A stretch of DNA of 64,000 nt, from assembly GCF_003989825.1 (NCBI RefSeq), contig NZ_RZHE01000015.1, forward strand, positions 558,001 through 622,000. The letters are read 5' to 3'. Source of the DNA: Vreelandella populi. Lineage in GTDB: Bacteria > Pseudomonadota > Gammaproteobacteria > Pseudomonadales > Halomonadaceae. The position numbers and the translations under genes are program-made. Below are positions 38,519 to 50,571 of this stretch, one piece after another; the first letter of the stretch is position 1, and each line of letters starts with the position of its first letter. A model generated the notes under the pieces. That model was given only the letters and a program-made list of their open reading frames with translations, was not told the origin of the DNA and searched no databases.

Positions 38519-38637
38519 AAACCCCAGAACGTTCAACAAGAAACGCGGTCCTATAGCGTCGCGCTTCTCATTAAAGCAAGCGTACGCGGCAGGCCAGAAA
38601 CCCTGCCTCTCTTATAGACCATGATGCTCTGGAAGAT

Positions 38638-39237
38638 ATGGACGCGCTCAATCTCGCTCTTTTCGAACTGCTCAATTCGCCCCCCGATTCGCCTACCTGG
38701 CTTGTCATGGTTGCCCACTGGTGCGCCTCGGATATTATCCTGCTGGTACCGGCGCTTCTCGTCATTGGCTGGCTGCTCGGTGGTGATACGCTCAAGCGAC
38801 CGCTTCTGGAAGCATTTGTCGCAACCGTGATGGCGCTGGCGGCAAGCTGGGCCATCGGCACACTATGGCCCATGCCACGCCCCTTCATGGTGCCCGTGGG
38901 CGAGTATCTTCAGGTGCACGCGGCCACGCCCGCCTTTCCCAGCAACCATCTAACAATCATGCTGACCATGGCCTTCAGCTTGACGCTGCATGATCGCACT
39001 CGGCGTATCGGTCATTGCCTGTTAGTGCTGGCCCTACCGGTCGCCTGGGCCAGAATCTTTATGGGCATTCACTTTCCCCAGGACATGATCGGCGCGCTAA
39101 TGCTGGCCCCAGTGGCCGCTGCACTAACGGGCATAGGCCGTGCCTGGCTGGTACTGCCGCTTTATGAACGCGTGGCCGTGAGGTGCTATCGCCTCGTGTT
39201 CTCGCCGCTGATCAACCGCGGCTGGGTACGGCACTAG
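38638..39237 (+). CDS. PAP2-family membrane phosphatase (BcrC/YbjG-like)
   Basis: A 199-residue membrane protein with about five hydrophobic segments and the PAP2 acid-phosphatase motifs: MPRPFMVP (motif 1), PAFPSNHLTIML (motif 2) and ARIFMGIHFPQDMIGA (motif 3, with the nucleophilic His). The PSNH and GIHFPQD forms are typical of undecaprenyl-pyrophosphate phosphatases of the BcrC type, a second recycling enzyme beside UppP. It converges with mgtE, and its stop codon lies in a hairpin. Confidence 0.88.
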   Translation: MDALNLALFELLNSPPDSPTWLVMVAHWCASDIILLVPALLVIGWLLGGDTLKRPLLEAFVATVMALAASWAIGTLWPMPRPFMVPVGEYLQVHAATPAFPSNHLTIMLTMAFSLTLHDRTRRIGHCLLVLALPVAWARIFMGIHFPQDMIGALMLAPVAAALTGIGRAWLVLPLYERVAVRCYRLVFSPLINRGWVRH

Positions 39238-39247
39238 GGCCGTACCC
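39224..39247. terminator. Hairpin at the convergent PAP2 and mgtE ends
   Basis: GGGTACGGC (39224-39232) pairs perfectly with GCCGTACCC (39239-39247) around a 6-base loop. The left arm lies in the last codons of the PAP2 gene and the hairpin ends 14 bases before the mgtE stop, so it could terminate either strand. Confidence 0.6.
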
Positions 39248-39260
39248 ATAAAGCCAAGGG

Positions 39261-40643
39261 CTATAGCTGAGAGAGGATGGCGGTTGCGATGGTGAAGTAG
39301 ATCAGTACGCCGGTGGCATCGATCAGCGTGGTTACCAAAGGCGCCGAAGCGGTGGCCGGGTCAACCTTGAAGCGTTCGAGTACAAAAGGCAGACACATGC
39401 CGATCAGGCTGCCGAACAGTACGATCGTCACCATACTCAGCGCCACCACCATGGCGACGGCTTCACCGCCGCGGAAAATACCAATCGGCGTCACGGCAAT
39501 CGCCATGGTGAGACCCAGCGAGCCAGCGACCAAAAGCTCACGGCCGAGCATCTTGCTCCAGTCCTTCACGCCTATGTCACCCGTCGCCATCCCGCGTACC
39601 ATCAGGGTGGCGGCCTGGGCACCGGCATTACCGCCACTGCCGATCAATAACGGCAGGAAGAACACCAGGGCCACTTGGGCGGCAATGATATCTTCAAAGT
39701 AGGCAATGCCCGCGCCGGAAAACAGGTTGGCAAACACCAGTAAAACTAGCCACGTCACGCGTTTGCGGTACAGACTCCAAAGCCGTACACGACTCACGCC
39801 ATCTTCCAGCTGACCGATCGACATCCCTTTATGGAAATCCTCGGTAGCCTCGGACTCCGCGACATCCATGGCATCATCGTGGGTCACAATACCTACCAAT
39901 CGGCCATCCGAATCGATCACAGGCAGCGCAAGCAAGTCGTAGCGGGCCACGATGCGTGCTACCTCCTCCTGCTCCTCATCCACAGCCGTGCTGATTACAT
40001 CCTTGATCATGATGTCGTCAACGAACGCGCCTGGGCGCGCCACTATCAATTGGCGCAGCGACATCGTTCCAATCAACTCACCGTCACTGTCCAATATATA
40101 GAGCTGATAGACCGTCTCGGCATCAGGCGCGGTCTGACGTACGCGCATCAGCGCCTGCGACACCGTCATGCCACTGGCTATGGCCACATAGTCAGAGGTC
40201 ATGATGGCGCCGGCCGTCCCTTCCTGATAACTTGCCAGGCGTTTGAGGTCTTCACGCTCCTGGTGAGCCATACGGCGCAACAATGCCTCGCGACGATCCT
40301 CGTCCAGAAGATTGAACAGGTCGACCCGTTCATCAGATCCCATCTCTTCTAGAAGCTTAAGCACCTGGGTATCGCTTAACTCGCCTACGACTTCAAGCTG
40401 GCTTTCACCGGGCAAATAGCCAAGCACATTGGCCGCGCGTTCGCTTGAAAGAACATCTAGGATCGCCAGCGCCGCCGGCAGTTCTTCGTCTTCTTCGATA
40501 AGTTCTTCAAGCACTTCACCGATATCAGCTGAGCGAACCTCGGCCAGACGCTCAGAAAGCAGGTTTTTACTCGGCTTGTCCTTTACCAGCTCGTCGAGCA
40601 GCTCGGCCTTCAGTTCCTGCAGGCTTTCATCATTTAATGCCAT
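39261..40643 (-). CDS. mgtE: Magnesium transporter MgtE
   Basis: A 460-residue Mg2+ channel. The N-terminal helical superhelix domain (about 1-125) holds LLEEMGSDERVDLFNLLDED, a CBS pair (about 130-250) senses cytoplasmic Mg2+, and five membrane helices follow, with the pore segment LPLLIGSGGNAGAQAATL. I chose the ATG at 40643, preceded by AAAGGGGGAG. The upstream region contains an unusual tandem repeat. No M-box-type riboswitch is recognisable. Confidence 0.95.
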   Translation of the reverse strand: MALNDESLQELKAELLDELVKDKPSKNLLSERLAEVRSADIGEVLEELIEEDEELPAALAILDVLSSERAANVLGYLPGESQLEVVGELSDTQVLKLLEEMGSDERVDLFNLLDEDRREALLRRMAHQEREDLKRLASYQEGTAGAIMTSDYVAIASGMTVSQALMRVRQTAPDAETVYQLYILDSDGELIGTMSLRQLIVARPGAFVDDIMIKDVISTAVDEEQEEVARIVARYDLLALPVIDSDGRLVGIVTHDDAMDVAESEATEDFHKGMSIGQLEDGVSRVRLWSLYRKRVTWLVLLVFANLFSGAGIAYFEDIIAAQVALVFFLPLLIGSGGNAGAQAATLMVRGMATGDIGVKDWSKMLGRELLVAGSLGLTMAIAVTPIGIFRGGEAVAMVVALSMVTIVLFGSLIGMCLPFVLERFKVDPATASAPLVTTLIDATGVLIYFTIATAILSQL

Positions 40644-40670
40644 CGCTCTCCCCCTTTCTGACAAAGTACG

Positions 40671-40747
40671 GTTGCAAGTGCTATTGCAAAATATCGTTGC
40701 AAGATACTGTTACAAAACATCTTTACAAAAACTCATTTCAAAACACG
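40671..40747. repeat. Six degenerate 13-base tandem repeats upstream of mgtE
   Basis: The units are GTTGCAAGTGCTA (40671), TTGCAAAATATC (40684), GTTGCAAGATACT (40696), GTTACAAAACATC (40709), TTTACAAAAACTC (40722) and ATTTCAAAACACG (40735). All share a TT-CAA core in register, one unit being 12 bases long. They begin 28 bases before the mgtE ATG and fill its promoter/leader up to the ATP synthase terminator side. Confidence 0.75.
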
Positions 40748-40808
40748 ACTGCTAAATCGTGGCAGCCGAAACACAGAATGCCACTGTATACGCGTCATAG
40801 TACCAGAC

Positions 40809-40852
40809 AAAAAAAACGCCCCTTAAACCCTAATCTGGGTTCAAGGAGCGTT
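40809..40852 (-). terminator. Rho-independent terminator of the ATP synthase operon
   Basis: Arms 40815-40830 and 40837-40852 pair at 14 of 16 positions around a 6-base loop. On the minus strand the stem is followed by a run of eight T. It lies 22 bases past the atpC stop. A second small stem (AACGCC/GGGCGTT) sits between the stop and this hairpin. Confidence 0.92.
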
Positions 40853-40873
40853 TATGAACGCCAAGGGCGTTTT

Positions 40874-41302
40874 TTAGCCTTTACCCGCCTTCTTGCGCAG
40901 CTGCTGAATCGTTCGCAGCTGGGCAACGGCTTCGGCAAGTTCTGCTGCCGCACGGGTGTAGTCAAGCTCAGTTGACTTCTCATTAAAGGCTTGCAGCGCT
41001 TGCTGACGTGCTTCTTCGGCAGCGGCCTCATTAAGGTCGCTTGCGCGGGAAGCGGCGTCGGCCAGGATGGTCACAACGTCGGGCTGCACTTCCATGAAGC
41101 CGCCTGAGACAAAGAAGTTTTCTTCCTTGCCGCCATCGTGGATTACCCGGATCGGGCCCGGCTGAAGCTCGGTCAGCAGCGGAGCGTGACCCGGCAAAAT
41201 ACCCAGGTCACCCATCATCCCGGAAGCCACTACCTGCTCGACAGTACCCGAGAAGATAGATGCTTCAGCGCTGACGATATTGCAAGTGAAGCTATTCGCC
41301 AT
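40874..41302 (-). CDS. atpC: ATP synthase F1 epsilon subunit
   Basis: A 142-residue regulatory subunit of the central stalk. The N-terminal beta barrel (VSAEASIFSG, GDLGILPGHAPLL, FFVSGGFMEVQPDVVTIL) and two C-terminal helices rich in Ala and Glu are present. It is the last gene of atpIBEFHAGDC, 24 bases after atpD, and is followed by the operon terminator. Confidence 0.97.
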   Translation of the reverse strand: MANSFTCNIVSAEASIFSGTVEQVVASGMMGDLGILPGHAPLLTELQPGPIRVIHDGGKEENFFVSGGFMEVQPDVVTILADAASRASDLNEAAAEEARQQALQAFNEKSTELDYTRAAAELAEAVAQLRTIQQLRKKAGKG

Positions 41303-41326
41303 AGCGAATCCCCCTAATGGACGGGA

Positions 41327-42763
<1,437 letters not shown>

Positions 42764-42779
42764 TTAGGCTCCCTAGGCG

Positions 42780-43664
42780 TTATACGGCTGAAGCGCCGCC
42801 GACAATTTCGGAAATTTCCTGGGTGATGGCAGCCTGGCGGGCCTTGTTATAGACCATCTCCAGATCATCAATCAGATTGCCTGCGTTATCGGTGGCACTT
42901 TTCATGGCGATCATACGGGCTGCCTGTTCGCAGGCTCCGTTTTCGACGACCGCCTGATACACCTGTGATTCGACGAAACGAACCAGCAGGCTATCAAGCA
43001 ACGCCTTGGCATCCGGTTCATACAGGTAGTCCCAACTTCCGGGACGGGCGTTTTCTTCGTCGTGCTCGCTGACACCCATATCGGGTGATAGCGGAAGAAG
43101 CTGACGAACAACCGGCCTCTGGGTCATAGTGTTAACAAATTCGTTATACACCACGAACAGGCGATCGAGTCGTCCTTCGTCGTACGCTTCGAGCATGACC
43201 TTGATACTTCCGATCAAACCCTCAACGGTCGGCTTCTCTCCCATTCCACTCTTGGCCGCAATCAGGTTGCCGCCATAGTTGCGAAAGAAAGCGCCGGCCT
43301 TGGAGCCGAGGGCACAAAAGTCCAGCTCAGCGCCTTCCTGTTTCCAGGCCACAGCGTCTTTCACCACGGCTTTGAACAGGTTGACGTTTAACCCGCCACA
43401 CAGGCCACGGTCGGTGGAAACCACGATATAACCAACACGTTTCACCTCGTTACGCTCGACCATGTAGTCGTGCGTGTACTCGGGGTTAGCGTTAGCCAGG
43501 TGGCCTACCACGTTACGAATCTGCTTGGCGTAAGGCTGGCTGGCCTTCATTAGATCTTGTGCTTTACGCATTTTCGACGCAGCTACCATTTCCATGGCAC
43601 TGGTAATCTTCTGCGTATTTTTGATGCTCCCGATCTGGGTGCGTATCTCTTTTGCAGCTGCCAT
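42780..43664 (-). CDS. atpG: ATP synthase F1 gamma subunit
   Basis: A 294-residue central-stalk subunit. The N-terminal helix [20 protein letters not shown] and the C-terminal helix ending [19 protein letters not shown] form the rotating coiled coil, and [16 protein letters not shown] is the conserved inner segment. Order and orientation match the operon. Confidence 0.97.
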   Translation of the reverse strand: MAAAKEIRTQIGSIKNTQKITSAMEMVAASKMRKAQDLMKASQPYAKQIRNVVGHLANANPEYTHDYMVERNEVKRVGYIVVSTDRGLCGGLNVNLFKAVVKDAVAWKQEGAELDFCALGSKAGAFFRNYGGNLIAAKSGMGEKPTVEGLIGSIKVMLEAYDEGRLDRLFVVYNEFVNTMTQRPVVRQLLPLSPDMGVSEHDEENARPGSWDYLYEPDAKALLDSLLVRFVESQVYQAVVENGACEQAARMIAMKSATDNAGNLIDDLEMVYNKARQAAITQEISEIVGGASAV

Positions 43665-43731
43665 AGCGATCTACCCTTCGTTCGTGGCTCTCAGAAAGTA
43701 GGCAAGCCCACCTGTTAAGGCGGGCCAGACA

Positions 43732-45276
43732 TTACCAGCTCTGAGTCGCCTTGAACTTCTCGAGACCCGACTTCATGCCGTCTTTAATCTCGTCGTTGTA
43801 GTCGCCGCTCTGGTTGATCTTGTCGAGCAGATCGCCATGCTCGGACTTCATGTAACCGTGCAGGGCACGTTCGAAGTCCAGCACCTTGTCGACGCTCACG
43901 TCATCCAGGTAGCCTTCATTGGCGGCATACAGCGAGAGAGCCATTTCTGCCACAGACATCGGCGAGTACTGGTTCTGCTTCATTAGCTCGGTCACACGCT
44001 GACCGTGCTCAAGCTGCTTGCGCGTTGCTTCATCAAGGTCAGAGGCAAACTGCGAGAATGCCGCCAGCTCACGATACTGAGCCAGGGCCAGACGCACGCT
44101 ACCGCCAAGCTTCTTGATGATCTTGGTTTGCGCTGCACCACCTACACGAGAAACCGACAGACCTGCGTTAATCGCCGGACGAACACCGGAGTTGAACAGG
44201 TTGGTTTCCAGGAAGATCTGACCATCGGTGATCGAGATCACGTTGGTCGGAACGAACGCGGAAACGTCGCCACCCTGGGTTTCGATGATAGGCAGCGCGG
44301 TCAAGGAACCGGTCTTGCCTGTCACTTCACCATTGGTGAACTTCTCGACGTAATCGACGTTAACGCGTGCCGCACGCTCCAAAAGACGCGAGTGGAGATA
44401 GAACACGTCACCCGGGTAAGCTTCACGACCCGGCGGACGACGCAGCAGCAGGGATACCTGGCGGTAAGCCACGGCTTGCTTGGAGAGATCGTCATATACG
44501 ATCATCGCGTCTTCACCACGGTCACGGAAGTACTCGCCCATGGTGCAGCCAGAGTAGGCGGACAGGAACTGCATGGGTGCCGGATCAGCGGCGCCTGCAG
44601 CCACCACGATGGTGTGACCCATCGCGCCGTGCTCTTCAAGCTTTCTTACTATGTTGGCAATGGTCGACTGCTTCTGACCGATGGCGACATAGACACAGGT
44701 AACACCCTTGCCTTTCTGGTTGATAATCGCATCGATCGCGATGGCCGATTTACCAATCTGGCGGTCACCGATGATCAGCTCACGCTGACCGCGGCCAATC
44801 GGCACCATGGCATCGATGGATTTCAGACCCGTTTGGATCGGCTCATCAACCGACTGGCGGGTGATAACGCCCGGCGCCACTTTTTCTACCGCGTCGGTCA
44901 TCTTGGCGTTGATGTCGCCTTTGCCATCGATCGGGTTACCCAGCGCATCGACAACACGGCCAATCAGCTCAGGGCCTACCGGTACTTCAAGAATACGACC
45001 GGTACACTTGGCGGTCATGCCTTCTTCAAGTAGCAGATAGTCGCCCAGGACAACGGCACCTACGGAGTCGCGCTCCAGGTTAAGTACCATGCCAAAAACG
45101 CTGTTGGGAAATTCAATCATTTCACCAAACATGGCGTCTTCAAGGCCGTGAATTTTCACGATACCGTCGGAAACGCTCACAATGGTGCCCTGATTACGGG
45201 CTTCGGATGCGACGTCAAGCTTTTCGATTCGCTGCTTGATGATGTCGCTGATCTCGGAAGGATTCAGTTGCTGCAT
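43732..45276 (-). CDS. atpA: ATP synthase F1 alpha subunit
   Basis: A 514-residue non-catalytic nucleotide-binding subunit. The phosphate loop reads [13 protein letters not shown] (usually GDRQTGKTA), and the arginine-finger region [19 protein letters not shown] and the N-terminal [10 protein letters not shown] are present. Length matches the family (513 in E. coli). It follows atpH by 16 bases. The two P-loop differences are conservative, and function is expected. Confidence 0.98.
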   Translation of the reverse strand: MQQLNPSEISDIIKQRIEKLDVASEARNQGTIVSVSDGIVKIHGLEDAMFGEMIEFPNSVFGMVLNLERDSVGAVVLGDYLLLEEGMTAKCTGRILEVPVGPELIGRVVDALGNPIDGKGDINAKMTDAVEKVAPGVITRQSVDEPIQTGLKSIDAMVPIGRGQRELIIGDRQIGKSAIAIDAIINQKGKGVTCVYVAIGQKQSTIANIVRKLEEHGAMGHTIVVAAGAADPAPMQFLSAYSGCTMGEYFRDRGEDAMIVYDDLSKQAVAYRQVSLLLRRPPGREAYPGDVFYLHSRLLERAARVNVDYVEKFTNGEVTGKTGSLTALPIIETQGGDVSAFVPTNVISITDGQIFLETNLFNSGVRPAINAGLSVSRVGGAAQTKIIKKLGGSVRLALAQYRELAAFSQFASDLDEATRKQLEHGQRVTELMKQNQYSPMSVAEMALSLYAANEGYLDDVSVDKVLDFERALHGYMKSEHGDLLDKINQSGDYNDEIKDGMKSGLEKFKATQSW

Positions 45277-45292
45277 GCCATGTCCCTCAGAC

Positions 45293-45829
45293 TCAAACGG
45301 TCAGCGCTTCAGAAAGGCGGTTCAATCGACCACGCACCGAACCGTCAATGACGGTATCGCCGGCACGCAGGATGACACCGCCGATAAGCGACTTGTCCAC
45401 CTGAGTAGTAATGGAGATTTCGCGATTCAGACGTTTCTTGAGCGCACTTGCTAGCTTGGTCTGCTCTTCGGCCGTCAGCGCGTAAGCTGACGTTACCATG
45501 ACCTCAATGCGCTGCTCATGCTCGGCACGTAAATGCTCGAACTGCTCAGCAATTGAAGGTAGGGCCGTTAAACGACCTTGATCGGCCAGAGCCTCCAAAA
45601 ACCGAGTTAACGCATCGCTCTGCTGCTCTGGAAACATCTCGGCGAGCAGAGCAACTTTCTTTGCGTTCTCGATTTTCGGACTGCCCAACAGACGACGTAC
45701 TTCGTCATCTGCCACGGCGGCGCCTAAATACCCCAGCGCCTGTGACCAGCTATCAAGCGCGTCATGATCACGCGCGTGTTCAAACGCCGCCTTAGCGTAA
45801 GGACGAGCGACGGTATGTATTTCCGCCAT
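45293..45829 (-). CDS. atpH: ATP synthase F1 delta subunit
   Basis: A 178-residue peripheral-stalk subunit connecting F1 to the b subunits. The N-terminal six-helix domain starts [15 protein letters not shown], and the C-terminus has the typical [20 protein letters not shown] strand and ends [15 protein letters not shown]. It lies 11 bases downstream of atpF. Confidence 0.96.
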   Translation of the reverse strand: MAEIHTVARPYAKAAFEHARDHDALDSWSQALGYLGAAVADDEVRRLLGSPKIENAKKVALLAEMFPEQQSDALTRFLEALADQGRLTALPSIAEQFEHLRAEHEQRIEVMVTSAYALTAEEQTKLASALKKRLNREISITTQVDKSLIGGVILRAGDTVIDGSVRGRLNRLSEALTV

Positions 45830-45840
45830 GATTCACCTCC

Positions 45841-46311
45841 TTACAGTTCAGCGGCTAACTTATCAAGCAGCTCGCGATGCGCTTTCTCGTCGACAGAGGC
45901 TTCTAGAACACGCTCAGCGCCAACGATTGCCAGGTGAGACACCTGGGCACGCAGCTCTTCTTTTGCGCGGTTAACTTCTAGCTCAATCTCGGAACGGGCG
46001 CCCGCCATTAGACGTTCACCTTCTGCGCGGGCCTGCTCGCGTGCTTCTTCAATCATCTGAGCAGAGCGCTTGTTGGCTTGCTCAAGGATTTGGGAAGCTT
46101 GTTCCTTGCTCTCACGCAGCGTCTGTTCTGCCCGTTCTTGAGCAAGCTCAAGATCGCGGGTAGCACGGCTGGCTGCATCCAAGCCATCAGCAATTTTTTT
46201 CTGACGCTCGTTAAGCGCGTTGCTGATCGGAGGCCACACGTACTTTATGCAAAACCAGACAAAGATCGCGAAGGCGATCGTCTGCCCGATAAGCGTCATG
46301 TTGATATTCAC
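45841..46311 (-). CDS. atpF: ATP synthase Fo b subunit
   Basis: A 156-residue peripheral-stalk subunit. The single membrane helix is in the first 25 residues ([16 protein letters not shown]), followed by a long charged coiled coil ([16 protein letters not shown]) that dimerises. Same length as in E. coli. It lies 77 bases downstream of atpE. Confidence 0.97.
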   Translation of the reverse strand: MNINMTLIGQTIAFAIFVWFCIKYVWPPISNALNERQKKIADGLDAASRATRDLELAQERAEQTLRESKEQASQILEQANKRSAQMIEEAREQARAEGERLMAGARSEIELEVNRAKEELRAQVSHLAIVGAERVLEASVDEKAHRELLDKLAAEL

Positions 46312-46388
46312 AGGGATGTACCTCTGACAAGTTCGTGGCGACCGGAGTGAAACAGAACCGAGCGGTTAACCGCCCGGTAAAGCTATCA

Positions 46389-46643
<255 letters not shown>

Positions 46644-46669
46644 TTAAGGGTTGAGGGTTAATGAAACGG

Positions 46670-46714
46670 GTTCTTGAAATCTTAGTTCTTGAAAACAAGG
46701 CTCTTGAAATCGAT
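46670..46714. repeat. Three 15-base tandem repeats in the atpB-atpE gap
   Basis: GTTCTTGAAATCTTA (46670), GTTCTTGAAAACAAG (46685) and GCTCTTGAAATCGAT (46700) repeat in tandem, sharing TCTTGAAA. On the transcribed strand this gives three copies of TTTCAAGA between atpB and atpE. The last unit runs into an inverted repeat ATCGATGT (46709-46716)/ACATCGAT (46722-46729), with a 5-base loop, just after the atpB stop. A role in mRNA processing or in setting the high atpE output is possible. Confidence 0.7.
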
Positions 46715-46733
46715 GTACGTGACATCGATCACA

Positions 46734-47573
<840 letters not shown>

Positions 47574-47972
47574 TCAATCAAGTGTGCGATGCCTGCGCAT
47601 AAACAACGGCGTTAGCCCATGCATCAGAACAACCGCCACATAAGCACTAAAAAAGAAAGCGGGGTTTGAGGGAGGCACTAACACGAACACTGCGCTAAAC
47701 AGCGCCACCGTCAAACCAAACTTGCCTGATTCGGCGCGAAACAGACTTACAGCGCTTGAAGACCTGCGTCTGTTATGCAGGATACCTAACCGCTGTATAA
47801 AGAAAACCTGAGGTAGCAAGGCGACCAAGGCTCCCATTATGACTGATAGCACGCCAGCGATACCCGCTACCGGATAGGCTGCCAACATACCGCCCAGCGC
47901 GACTATTAGCTGCGCAGTAGTAAGCCGAATGACATAAGCCTTTCGTTGCTGGGTTTCAATACGCTGTTTCAT
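47574..47972 (-). CDS. atpI: ATP synthase assembly protein AtpI
   Basis: A roughly 132-residue membrane protein with four hydrophobic segments and the AtpI features MGALVALLPQVFFIQRL and FFSAYVAVVLMHG. AtpI assists c-ring assembly. I placed the start at the ATG 47972 (MKQRIETQQRKA). A TTG at 48005 would add 11 residues and has a comparable weak ribosome site, so the start is uncertain. It is the first gene of the ATP synthase operon, 60-100 bases after the promoter. Confidence 0.9.
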   Translation of the reverse strand: MKQRIETQQRKAYVIRLTTAQLIVALGGMLAAYPVAGIAGVLSVIMGALVALLPQVFFIQRLGILHNRRRSSSAVSLFRAESGKFGLTVALFSAVFVLVPPSNPAFFFSAYVAVVLMHGLTPLFMRRHRTLD

Positions 47973-48041
47973 TACCCAGCACCCTGGTAGCGAACGGTTG
48001 CTCAATTACTCTTCATGAACAACCTACACAAATCTTGCGCG

Positions 48042-48070
48042 ATTATAGGGAAGCGCTATCACACCTTCAA
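48042..48070 (-). promoter_or_regulatory. Sigma-70 promoter of the ATP synthase operon
   Basis: On the minus strand TTGAAG (48065-48070) and TATAAT (48042-48047) are separated by exactly 17 bases. The -10 is perfect and the -35 matches 4 of 6, including the TTGA core. It lies between parB and atpI, directly upstream of the operon. Confidence 0.88.
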
Positions 48071-48165
48071 CCGAAGTTGCGCGTATTTAACGCGTTTAGG
48101 CAGAGTCTTGCTACCAAAGGGTGAAAAAAAGGCGGCTTCTAACGATATCTTAGTAAGCCTGCTAT

Positions 48166-49095
48166 TTATTTAATATGCGCAAGAATGCCATCCAGCTCAT
48201 CAAGACTTGTGTAGCGGATAGTGACTTTACCTTTGCCCTTGTTGCCATGGTCAATAGAAACCGGCGCGCCAAGCAGCTCGCCTAGCTGTGTTTCAAGGCG
48301 TGACACGTCCATAGGCTTATTGGGCCGGGCTGGGGTTTTGGGCACTGTCTGGCTGGTTTGAACTTTCTTGACCAGCGCTTCGGTTGCCCGCACCGTTAAA
48401 TCGCTATTGACCACTTCATGGGCTACCTGACGCTGCTGGGCACTACTCAGAGAAAGCAGAGCGCGGGCGTGGCCCATATCCAGGTCACCGCGCTCCAACA
48501 GCGTTTGTACCTCTGGATCCAGCGCCAGCAGGCGCAGCAAGTTGGCAACCTGGGTACGCGATTTTCCCACCGCATCGGCAATCTGCTGCTGCGTCAGTTC
48601 AAACTCATCGCCCAAGCGTTTAAGCGCCAGCGCTTCTTCAATGGCGTTGAGGTTTTCACGCTGAATATTTTCAATCAGGGCCAAGGCCAGCGCCACTTCA
48701 TCGCTGACGTCACGAATGACCGCCGGAATAACATCAAGCTCGGCCAGCTGGGCTGCACGCCAGCGCCGCTCACCGGCAATAATTTCGTAGCGGTCCTCGC
48801 CTACCGGGCGCACCACAATGGGCTGCATGACGCCCTGGGCGCGAATGGAGTCCGCCAACTCTTCAAGAGCTTCAGGCTGAATATCCCGGCGCGGCTGATA
48901 TTTGCCGCGCGCTAGTTGACCAAGCGGCAAGCGCTCCAGACGATCAGGTGTTGCCTCACTGGTCGCCATGACTGACGACGCCTCGTGGGAAGCCTCCAAT
49001 GCTGGGCTACCGGTAAGTTCCAGACTGTCACGGCGACGAGCGCCCGCACCAATTAGGGCATCCAGGCCACGTCCTAGCGCGCGTTTACGCGTCAT
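48166..49095 (-). CDS. parB: Chromosome partitioning protein ParB
   Basis: A 309-residue CTP-dependent DNA clamp that loads at parS sites. The N-terminal ALGRGLDALIGAG, the CTP-binding segment IIAGERRWRAAQLA, the ENIQRENLNAIEEA block, the helix-turn-helix LTQQQIADAVGKSRTQVANL and a C-terminal dimerisation domain are seen. It lies 27 bases downstream of parA and about 3.5 kb from the putative origin, as in many bacteria. Confidence 0.97.
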   Translation of the reverse strand: MTRKRALGRGLDALIGAGARRRDSLELTGSPALEASHEASSVMATSEATPDRLERLPLGQLARGKYQPRRDIQPEALEELADSIRAQGVMQPIVVRPVGEDRYEIIAGERRWRAAQLAELDVIPAVIRDVSDEVALALALIENIQRENLNAIEEALALKRLGDEFELTQQQIADAVGKSRTQVANLLRLLALDPEVQTLLERGDLDMGHARALLSLSSAQQRQVAHEVVNSDLTVRATEALVKKVQTSQTVPKTPARPNKPMDVSRLETQLGELLGAPVSIDHGNKGKGKVTIRYTSLDELDGILAHIK

Positions 49096-49122
49096 TCGCT
49101 TTCCCTCGGACTGATCAATACG

Positions 49123-49890
49123 TTATAGCGATAACCGACGAATCATCTCTTTTGCCAGCACGCGGTACGCCTGGCTGCCCCGTGAGAAGCGGGCATACTG
49201 AGTAACGGGCAGACCATGGCTTGGCGCTTCGGCCACTTTTACGTTACGTGGAATCGTTGTTTTGAGCAGCGCATCGCCAAAAAAGTCGCGTAGCTGTTTG
49301 TCCACTTCACGCGTCAGGCTCGTGCGTTTGTCGTACATGGTGCGCAGGATACCGGCAATCGCCAGATCAGGATTAACGCTCTGCTTGATCTGTTCAACGG
49401 TATCTAAAAGCGCCGATAGCCCTTCAAGCGCATAAAACTCGCACTGCAGCGGAATTAACACGCTGTTGGCGGCGGTAAGCGCATTGACCGTCAGCATATT
49501 CAGCGAAGGCGGGCAGTCAATCAATACCACGTCGTAGTTATCGGCAACCGAGCCTAGCGCCACGGTCAGGCAGCTTTCGCGCTTATCCAGGTCAAGAAGT
49601 TCGACTTCCGCAGCCGTCAAGTCACCGTTACCTGGCAAAACATCATACTTAACCGGCAGTTGAGAGACGATGGTATCGGTGGCCGTTGCCTCACCTAGCA
49701 GCACATCGAGAACGCTCTTGTCGAGTTCGTGCTTGTCGATACCACTGCCCATGCTGGCGTGCCCCTGGGGATCAAGATCCACCAGCAGCACCCGCCGATC
49801 AAGTGCGGCGAGACTGGCTGCCAGGTTAACGGCCGATGTGGTCTTGCCCACGCCGCCTTTTTGGTTGGTCAGGGCAATGATCTGGCTCAC
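49123..49890 (-). CDS. parA: Chromosome partitioning ATPase ParA (Soj)
   Basis: A 255-residue deviant-Walker ATPase that moves ParB-parS complexes. The P loop is NQKGGVGKTTSAVNLAASL, the second Walker segment VLLVDLDPQGHASMG, and IDCPPSLNMLTVNAL is the Walker B region. There is no N-terminal DNA-binding domain, so it is the chromosomal Soj type. It starts at the base next to the rsmG stop. Confidence 0.97.
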   Translation of the reverse strand: MSQIIALTNQKGGVGKTTSAVNLAASLAALDRRVLLVDLDPQGHASMGSGIDKHELDKSVLDVLLGEATATDTIVSQLPVKYDVLPGNGDLTAAEVELLDLDKRESCLTVALGSVADNYDVVLIDCPPSLNMLTVNALTAANSVLIPLQCEFYALEGLSALLDTVEQIKQSVNPDLAIAGILRTMYDKRTSLTREVDKQLRDFFGDALLKTTIPRNVKVAEAPSHGLPVTQYARFSRGSQAYRVLAKEMIRRLSL

Positions 49891-50571
49891 TTACTCAACT
49901 CCTTCCTGGGGTTCAGAATCAACGTTCAGAATCAACAGCTGTCGCTCGGCCGTTTCAAAGGGGACGTTCAGTTGGTGGCGGGCTGTCAGCTGAACACCGC
50001 TTGGCAACTGACGCAGTTCATCGTCGGCGCCAGGCCCTTTCATGGCCAGCCACTGCCCGCCTGCCTTGGGCAATTCACGGGTCAGGGTGACAAAATCAAC
50101 TAGGCTTGCAAACGCCCGGGAAATCACCTGATCAAAGGGCTGGTCAATGAATGCTTCCACCCGTGCCTGGCTCGGCGTCACGTTCGTCAGCCCAAGCTCC
50201 ATAACGGCCTGGCGTTGAAAGCGGACTTTCTTGCCGTTGCTATCCACAAGCGTTACCGCCAGATCAGGGTTCAGAATGGCCAGCACTATGCCGGGCAGGC
50301 CAGGCCCTGCGCCTACATCCAGAAGCCTCGGGCCAGCAACATGGGAGGCCACGGCTGCGCTATCCAGCACGTGGCGGGTCACCATCTCGTCGATATCACG
50401 AACAGCCGTGAGGTTATAAGCCTTGTTCCACTTGTGCAATAGGGCGACAAACCCAAGCAGCTGCTCACGCTGATGAGCGCTCACCGAAAGGCCTAGCTGC
50501 GCCAGCCCCGCATCCAGGCGGGTGGCCACACTCGTCGGTAAGGTATTGAGCAGTCCCATTAACCCACTCAT
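49891..50571 (-). CDS. rsmG: 16S rRNA (guanine(527)-N7)-methyltransferase RsmG
   Basis: A 226-residue SAM-dependent methyltransferase modifying 16S rRNA in the 530 loop. SAM motif I is [17 protein letters not shown], and [14 protein letters not shown] and [13 protein letters not shown] are conserved. Its ATG overlaps the mnmG stop by four bases, the classic gidA-gidB pair. Confidence 0.97.
   Translation of the reverse strand: MSGLMGLLNTLPTSVATRLDAGLAQLGLSVSAHQREQLLGFVALLHKWNKAYNLTAVRDIDEMVTRHVLDSAAVASHVAGPRLLDVGAGPGLPGIVLAILNPDLAVTLVDSNGKKVRFQRQAVMELGLTNVTPSQARVEAFIDQPFDQVISRAFASLVDFVTLTRELPKAGGQWLAMKGPGADDELRQLPSGVQLTARHQLNVPFETAERQLLILNVDSEPQEGVE

Noticed and set aside
40644..40870. Possible magnesium riboswitch before mgtE
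   Set aside because: The leader consists of the tandem repeats and the ATP synthase terminator; no M-box-type helices are seen.
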